A stretch of DNA of 10,331 bases from assembly GCA_030446945.1 (NCBI GenBank), contig JAUJMI010000095.1, positions 1 through 10,331 of the forward strand. The letters run 5' to 3'. Origin of the DNA: Longimicrobium sp. (GTDB lineage Bacteria; Gemmatimonadota; Gemmatimonadetes; Longimicrobiales; Longimicrobiaceae). Of the stretch, positions 7,147 through 10,331 are shown piece by piece. Both the position numbers and the translations under genes were made by a program. Within the stretch, counting starts at the first letter, position 1; the number at the start of each line of letters is the position of its first letter. The notes below the pieces were generated by a model. The model saw nothing but the letters and a program-made list of their open reading frames with translations. It had not been told where the DNA came from and ran no database searches.

Positions 7147-7752
7147 ATGCTGAAGGTGGGGCTCACCGGCAACATCGCCGCCGGCAAGTCCACGGTGGCG
7201 CGCATCTGGCGCTCACTCGACGGCACCGTGGTGGATGCCGACGTCCTTTCGCGGCAGGCGGTGGAGCCCGGGACGCCCGCGCTGGCCCGCATCGCCCAGG
7301 AGTGGGGCGACGCGGTGATGGAGGCCGGGGGCGGGCTGGACCGCGCCGCGCTGCGCCGCATCGTCTTCGCCGATCCGAGCGCGCGGGAGCGGCTGGAGGC
7401 CATCGTGCACCCCGCCGTCGCCGAGCTCCGCGAGGAAGCGTACCGCGCCGCGGCCGAACGCGGGGAGCACGTGGTGGTGGCGGACATCCCCCTCCTCTTC
7501 GAAGCGGGGCTGGTGGACGACTTCGACGCGGTGGTGCTGGTGGACGCCCCCGAGGAGGTGCGCCTGGCGCGGCTGGTGGGCGACCGCGGAATGGACCCGG
7601 AGGAGGCGCGCCGCATGATCGCCGCGCAGATGCCTTCGGAGCTGAAGCGCGCGCGCGCCGATTTCGTGATCGCCAACACGGGCACCCTGCTGGAGCTGGA
7701 GCGCCGCGCGCGCGAGGTGTGGACCGAGCTGGTGCGGCGCGCGCGTGGCTGA
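7147..7752 (+). CDS. coaE: dephospho-CoA kinase
   Basis: About 201 residues, normal for the family. CoaE uses ATP to phosphorylate the 3'-hydroxyl of dephospho-CoA, the last step of coenzyme A synthesis, in the cytoplasm. The protein opens with the P-loop GLTGNIAAGKST, followed by VDADVLSRQAV (nucleotide/CoA-binding Asp), ERLEAIVHPAV, the DIPLLFE motif, the lid region with LVGDRGMDPEEARRMIAAQMP, and the closing KRARADFVIANTG. All hallmark motifs are present. ATG at 7147 gives the standard MLKVGLTG start; GTG at 7138, overlapping the upstream TGA, would add three residues and cannot be excluded. A GGTGAG just upstream of 7147 may serve as ribosome binding site. The 3' end overlaps the next gene by 8 bases. 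Confidence 0.95.
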   Translation: MLKVGLTGNIAAGKSTVARIWRSLDGTVVDADVLSRQAVEPGTPALARIAQEWGDAVMEAGGGLDRAALRRIVFADPSARERLEAIVHPAVAELREEAYRAAAERGEHVVVADIPLLFEAGLVDDFDAVVLVDAPEEVRLARLVGDRGMDPEEARRMIAAQMPSELKRARADFVIANTGTLLELERRAREVWTELVRRARG

Positions 7753-8410
7753 GCTGCTGCGCGTGGACATGCACGTCCACACCCGCCACTCGCCGGACTC
7801 GCTGAACCCGCTGGAGGGGATCCTCGCCGCCATGGACGAGCGGAGGATCGATCGCGTGGTCATCGCCGACCACAACCGCATCGAGGGCGCCCTTCGCCTG
7901 CGCGACCTCGCGCCCGGGCGCGTGCTGGTTGGTGAGGAGGTGAAGACGCGCGAGGGGCCGGACATCATCGGCATCTTCCTCACACACCCGATCCCCCGCG
8001 GTACGCCGCTGCGCGACACGTGCGAGGAGATCCGGGCGCAGGGCGGCGTTGTCTACGTTCCGCACCCCTTCGACACGCGCCGCAGCGGGGCGGGGGAGCT
8101 GCTGGACCAGATCGCCGAGCTGGTGGACGTGGTGGAGGCACATAACGCGCGCACCTTTCGCCCGGAGCTGAACCAGCGCGGCGAGTCGTGGGCACGCGCG
8201 GCCGGAAAGCGGCTCGGCGCCGGCTCCGATGCGCACACGCTGGCCGAGATCGGCGCCGCCTTCGTGGAGGTGCCGCCGTTCGAGCCCACGCGCGATGGAT
8301 TTCTCCGCGCGCTGGGCGCGGGGCGAGTGGCGGCGCGGGGGACCTCGTCGCAGCTGGTGGTGCTGGGCTCGGCGTATGCAAAGGTGCGCAAGCTGATCCT
8401 TCCCGACTGA
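7745..8410 (+). CDS. PHP-domain metal-dependent phosphoesterase
   Basis: 221 residues forming a single PHP domain, predicted to bind metal ions and hydrolyse phosphoester bonds in the cytoplasm. Visible metal-site motifs in order: H10-x-H12 in RVDMHVHTRHS, ADHN at 41-44, GEE at 63-65, PHPFD at 106-110, EAHN at 131-134 and GSDAH at 160-164. Length and motif order fit small stand-alone PHP proteins, not DNA polymerase III alpha. Relatives include nucleotide phosphatases and small-RNA exonucleases, so the substrate is open. The start is GTG at 7745, overlapping the end of coaE by 8 bases; an ATG at 7769 would remove the first eight residues, including the conserved strand before HVH, and is less likely. 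The overlap implies translational coupling. The next gene follows after 14 bases. Confidence 0.9.
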   Translation: MAELLRVDMHVHTRHSPDSLNPLEGILAAMDERRIDRVVIADHNRIEGALRLRDLAPGRVLVGEEVKTREGPDIIGIFLTHPIPRGTPLRDTCEEIRAQGGVVYVPHPFDTRRSGAGELLDQIAELVDVVEAHNARTFRPELNQRGESWARAAGKRLGAGSDAHTLAEIGAAFVEVPPFEPTRDGFLRALGAGRVAARGTSSQLVVLGSAYAKVRKLILPD

Positions 8411-8424
8411 ACCGGAGCGAGACC

Positions 8425-8598
8425 ATGCGACTTCTCATTGCCGCCCTGCTGCTGTGCTCTGCCTGCGCGCGCCACGAGCCCGGCGCCGACGGTGCCCCGG
8501 CGTCCGCGGAGCAGGACCCGCCCACCCCCGCCGCCGTCCAGGCCGACACCGCAAAAGTCGACGTTACCGGCCCGAACGGACCGCGAACCGGTGGGTGA
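8425..8598 (+). CDS. small lipoprotein-like secreted peptide
   Basis: 57 residues. It begins MRLLIAALLLCSACARHEPG: a basic N-terminus, a short Leu/Ala core, and Cys14 after C-S-A, resembling a lipobox with Cys instead of Leu at -3. The remainder is Ala/Pro/Asp/Gln-rich, with no recognisable domain, and is probably disordered. A Shine-Dalgarno GGAG (8414-8417) lies 7 bases before the ATG, 14 bases after the PHP stop, so it looks like the last gene of the operon. An overlapping longer frame starting at 8188 lies inside the PHP gene and is not credible. Translation is likely on signal and ribosome-site evidence; function is unknown. Confidence 0.6.
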   Translation: MRLLIAALLLCSACARHEPGADGAPASAEQDPPTPAAVQADTAKVDVTGPNGPRTGG

Positions 8599-9100
8599 GC
8601 GAAAGGAAAGCCTCACACGGAGGACACAGAGAGAACTGCAAGCCACGGATAAAACCACTTCCTGAACGAAGCGCCCGCACCGCATCCAGCCCCCGCGCTG
8701 TACCCTGGCGCGGAGTGAAGGAGACGGGCTCTGCTACGCGTTCGGGTCCACCCAATGTTCGGTGGGTGGTGCGTGGCGATCGACGGGATCGGGCCGCCAG
8801 GACGGTGGTTCAGCGGCGGCGCGCGCTTCGAGCGCCACGTACTTGCATCTCAACATGGGCGGGTGCGGTGCTCGCGGGAGAGTCGGTCTCCTTCACTCCG
8901 CGCCTCACGACGGCCAGGTGCTGATTGCGGCTCCGCGCTCAGTTCAGGAAGTGGTGCTGGTTCTGCGCGTGTCGGCCTGCCGCGCAGCTGTCTCTGTGGC
9001 TCTGCCTGAGATCGCTGTTGGGGTTGCGTAGGGAACGCGATGGGGCTAGATCGTGCGGTCGGCGCGGGCTCGCCGCGGCGGGATGAACGAGGGCTAGGGA
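8599..9100. repeat. intergenic inverted pair of the same repeat family (arms about 8625-8725 and 8886-8998)
   Basis: No gene is supported in this 502-base stretch. It contains two diverged copies of a repeat in opposite orientation, with exact inverted matches: the 19-mer ggcgcggagtgaaggagac (8707-8725) against 8886-8904, accacttcctgaac (8654-8667) against 8942-8955, and cacagaga (8625-8632) against 8991-8998. The three pairs keep the same order and nearly the same centre (about 8805). Between the arms lies about 160 bases of unique sequence. The core ggcgcggagYgaagga and the TCCTGAnCGAnGCGC block about 60 bases before it also occur in the 1837-2115 pair with the same internal spacing. The last 90 bases, up to 9100, hold the leader of the decarboxylase remnant; its likely ribosome site is gaggg near 9086. 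Confidence 0.75.
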
Positions 9101-10119
9101 ATGAGCGATCACGGCAGCTACCGGCGCGAGGCCCCCGTGGACCTCGCGTCCATCTTTTTAGGGCCCAGGGCGAAAACGCGGATGTCTTCGAGCGGCTGCT
9201 GCTGCTGCAGGCGTTCCGCGACCACGTCTTCTGGAGGCGCAACTTCCACCCCGAGGACGGCTTCCAGGTGCGGGAGATGGACAGGCTCGCCCCCGAGTAC
9301 CAGCACTCCCTGTCCATGCTGTCCACCGAGTTGATGGGGCTGCTGGGGGAGCTCAAGGCGGGGGTGCCGTTCTTCAGCCCGCGCTACGTCGGGCACATGT
9401 CGAGCGACCTGACGATGCCGAGCCTGATCGGCTACTTCGCCACCATGCTGTACAACCCCAACAACGTGGCGGCCGAGGCGTCGCCGGTCACCACGCGCAT
9501 GGAGCTGGAGGTGGCGGACCAGCTCGCGCGCATGATCGGCTACGATCCCGCGAAGCAGTGGGGGCACCTCACCTCCGGCGGCACCGTCGCGAACTTCGAG
9601 GCGCTCTGGGTCGCGCGCAACGTGAAGTACCTTCCCGTCGCGGTGCGCTGGGCGGCGAAGGAGGCGGGGGTGGGCGGCCTGTCGGTGGGCACTCCGGCCG
9701 GCGGGCGCGCGCCGCTGGAAGGCATGGACCTGTGGGCGCTCCTCAACGTCGCGCCCGAGGACGCCATGAACCTGGCCGACGCCTTCCGCGCGCGGCTGGG
9801 GGACGCCGGGGCGGCGGTGGAGGCGCTGGCGCGGCACTCGCTGGCCGGGCTCGGCTACCAGGAGTTCGGCCGGCGCCTCTCGCAGCAGTTCGGCGATGCG
9901 CTGCAGGATGGCGCGGTGCTGGTCCCCTCCACCGCGCACCCCTCGCGGGAGAAGATCTGCCGCGCGCTGGGGATCGGCGGGCGGCAGCTCATCCACGTCC
10001 CCATGGACCCGCGCTTCCGCATGGACCCCGCCGCGCTGGAGGCGACGGTGCACGCCCTGGCGGATCGCAAGCAGCCCATCATCGCCTGCGTTTCCGTGAT
10101 CGGCACCACGAGGGAATAG
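9101..10119 (+). pseudogene. broken group II PLP-dependent decarboxylase (frameshifted and 3'-truncated)
   Basis: Restored reading gives about 339 residues resembling pyridoxal-phosphate amino-acid decarboxylases (tyrosine/glutamate type): HMSSDLTMPSLIGYFATMLYNPNN, SPVTTRMELEVADQLARMIGY, GHLTSGGTVANFEALWVARN, VPSTAHPSREKICRALGIG and IACVSVIGTT. The first 22 residues (ATG at 9101, ending FLGP) are in one frame; the rest, from QGENADVFERL at 9166, is in another. One missing C in the CCC at 9164-9166 explains this. The gene then stops at 10117-10119 straight after VIGTTRE. Family members run to roughly 450-600 residues; the lost part would include the HVDAAWGG-type Asp and the HK motif with the PLP lysine. 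The break coincides with the start of a GGAATAG tandem array. As it stands it cannot be an active decarboxylase. A sequencing error could explain the frameshift, but less easily the truncation. Confidence 0.8.
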
Positions 10120-10143
10120 GGAATAGGGAATAGGGAATAGGGA
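10112..10143 (+). repeat. GGAATAG heptamer tandem repeat
   Basis: Four perfect GGAATAG units at 10113-10140 with partial flanking units. The array begins inside the final codons of the decarboxylase remnant and supplies its stop codon. Similar short heptamer arrays are familiar from cyanobacteria and some other bacteria, where they are intergenic and copy-number variable. Two opposite-strand, one-base-different units (TAATCCC at 10173-10186) follow about 30 bases later. Confidence 0.9.
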
Positions 10144-10187
10144 CTGCGACTGCGAGTCGTTCACTGTTCACCTAATCCCTAATCCCT
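10134..10187. terminator. possible bidirectional terminator between convergent genes
   Basis: The last heptamers (GGGAATAG type) can pair, with one mismatch per unit, with the CTAATCCC units at 10172-10186, forming a long imperfect stem. Inside the loop a perfect smaller hairpin, CGACT-gcg-AGTCG, occupies 10147-10159, followed on the plus strand by ttcactgttcac. It sits between the plus-strand decarboxylase remnant and the minus-strand gene ending at 10192, the place for a shared terminator. No strong T-run is present. Confidence 0.35.
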
Positions 10188-10191
10188 GCCG

Positions 10192-10331
10192 TTACTCCTC
10201 CTCGATGTTCTGCTCTTCGCGGGCGACGCGCAGGTACTCGCGCAGCGACTCCTCGGGGATCTGGCTGAGCTGGCGCAGGATCGCCTGCGCCTGCTCGCGC
10301 AGCGGGGCGGTCTCGTCGCGGGTCAGCTCGT
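10192..10331 (-). CDS. C-terminal fragment of an unidentified protein (continues beyond the window)
   Basis: The minus strand encodes 45 residues ending in a TAA stop at 10192-10194. The sequence opens ELTRDETAPLREQAQAIL, continues through RQLSQIPEESLREYLRVA and ends REEQNIEEE. It is helical, rich in Glu, Arg, Gln and Leu, with no Cys, and codon third positions are strongly G/C, as in the real genes here. The 5' part lies outside the window. I do not recognise the family; the charged amphipathic helices with an acidic tail could be a coiled-coil or oligomerisation end. It is convergent with the decarboxylase remnant. Confidence 0.6.
   Translation of the reverse strand, partial: ELTRDETAPLREQAQAILRQLSQIPEESLREYLRVAREEQNIEEE

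Noticed and set aside
8454..9031. Plus-strand open frames of 84-156 codons in the 8454-9031 region
   Set aside because: They overlap the inverted repeat arms, lack ribosome sites and domains, and codon use is unlike neighbouring genes.
9040..9165. ATG at 9040 as an intact start for the decarboxylase frame
   Set aside because: It keeps the frame open but gives an Arg/Gly-rich, non-family N-terminus. The other frame from 9101 encodes the expected family opening, so a frameshift is the better explanation.
9153..9166. Programmed -1 frameshift at cttttta, similar to a U_UUU_UUA slippery site
   Set aside because: The first base is C, no clear downstream pseudoknot is evident, the resulting junction fits the family less well than one missing C at CCC, and the gene is truncated anyway.
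10112..10187. CRISPR-like array
   Set aside because: Units are 7 bases with no unique spacers; this is a simple tandem repeat.

Overview
The window is a very GC-rich bacterial chromosome segment with long G/C-ending reading frames, frequent GTG starts and intergenic gaps filled with palindromic repeats. Gene content (a lipoprotein parvulin next to mfd; a GspG-like protein next to coaE) and the repeat style suggest Gemmatimonadota, perhaps Longimicrobium-like. That placement is inference from recall, not from a search.

Layout. Positions 1-247 carry no gene: a 16-G run and GC-rich hairpins lie downstream of the first gene. On the minus strand, 248-1759 encodes a lipoprotein peptidyl-prolyl isomerase with a Pro/Gln-rich repeated tail. 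Upstream of it, a 362-base gap (1760-2121) is largely one imperfect inverted pair of an interspersed repeat. Then comes mfd, the transcription-repair coupling factor (2122-5466, minus), with a good sigma-70-type promoter and a G-rich tract just beyond it.

From about 5650 transcription turns to the plus strand. Five closely spaced or overlapping genes follow: a metallo-beta-lactamase-fold hydrolase with a C-terminal winged helix, a short membrane-anchored protein with a GspG-like C-terminus, coaE (last step of coenzyme A synthesis), a PHP-domain phosphoesterase, and a 57-residue lipoprotein-like peptide. They look like one operon, but the products do not form one known pathway; only CoaE has a precise role.

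A 502-base gene-free stretch (8599-9100) holds a second inverted pair. Its core matches the first pair, so the window has four copies of one repeat family, arranged as two tail-to-tail pairs. Next is a group II PLP-dependent decarboxylase that is broken twice: a one-base frameshift near codon 22, and loss of the 3' part, including the region of the PLP lysine, exactly where a GGAATAG heptamer array begins. The window ends in the C-terminus of an unidentified minus-strand gene.

I see no CRISPR array, transposase, phage gene, tRNA or rRNA. No complete novel defence or biosynthetic system is evident. The most interesting material is the paired repeat family, the repeat-associated breakage of the decarboxylase, and the GspG-like protein that lacks a prepilin signal.
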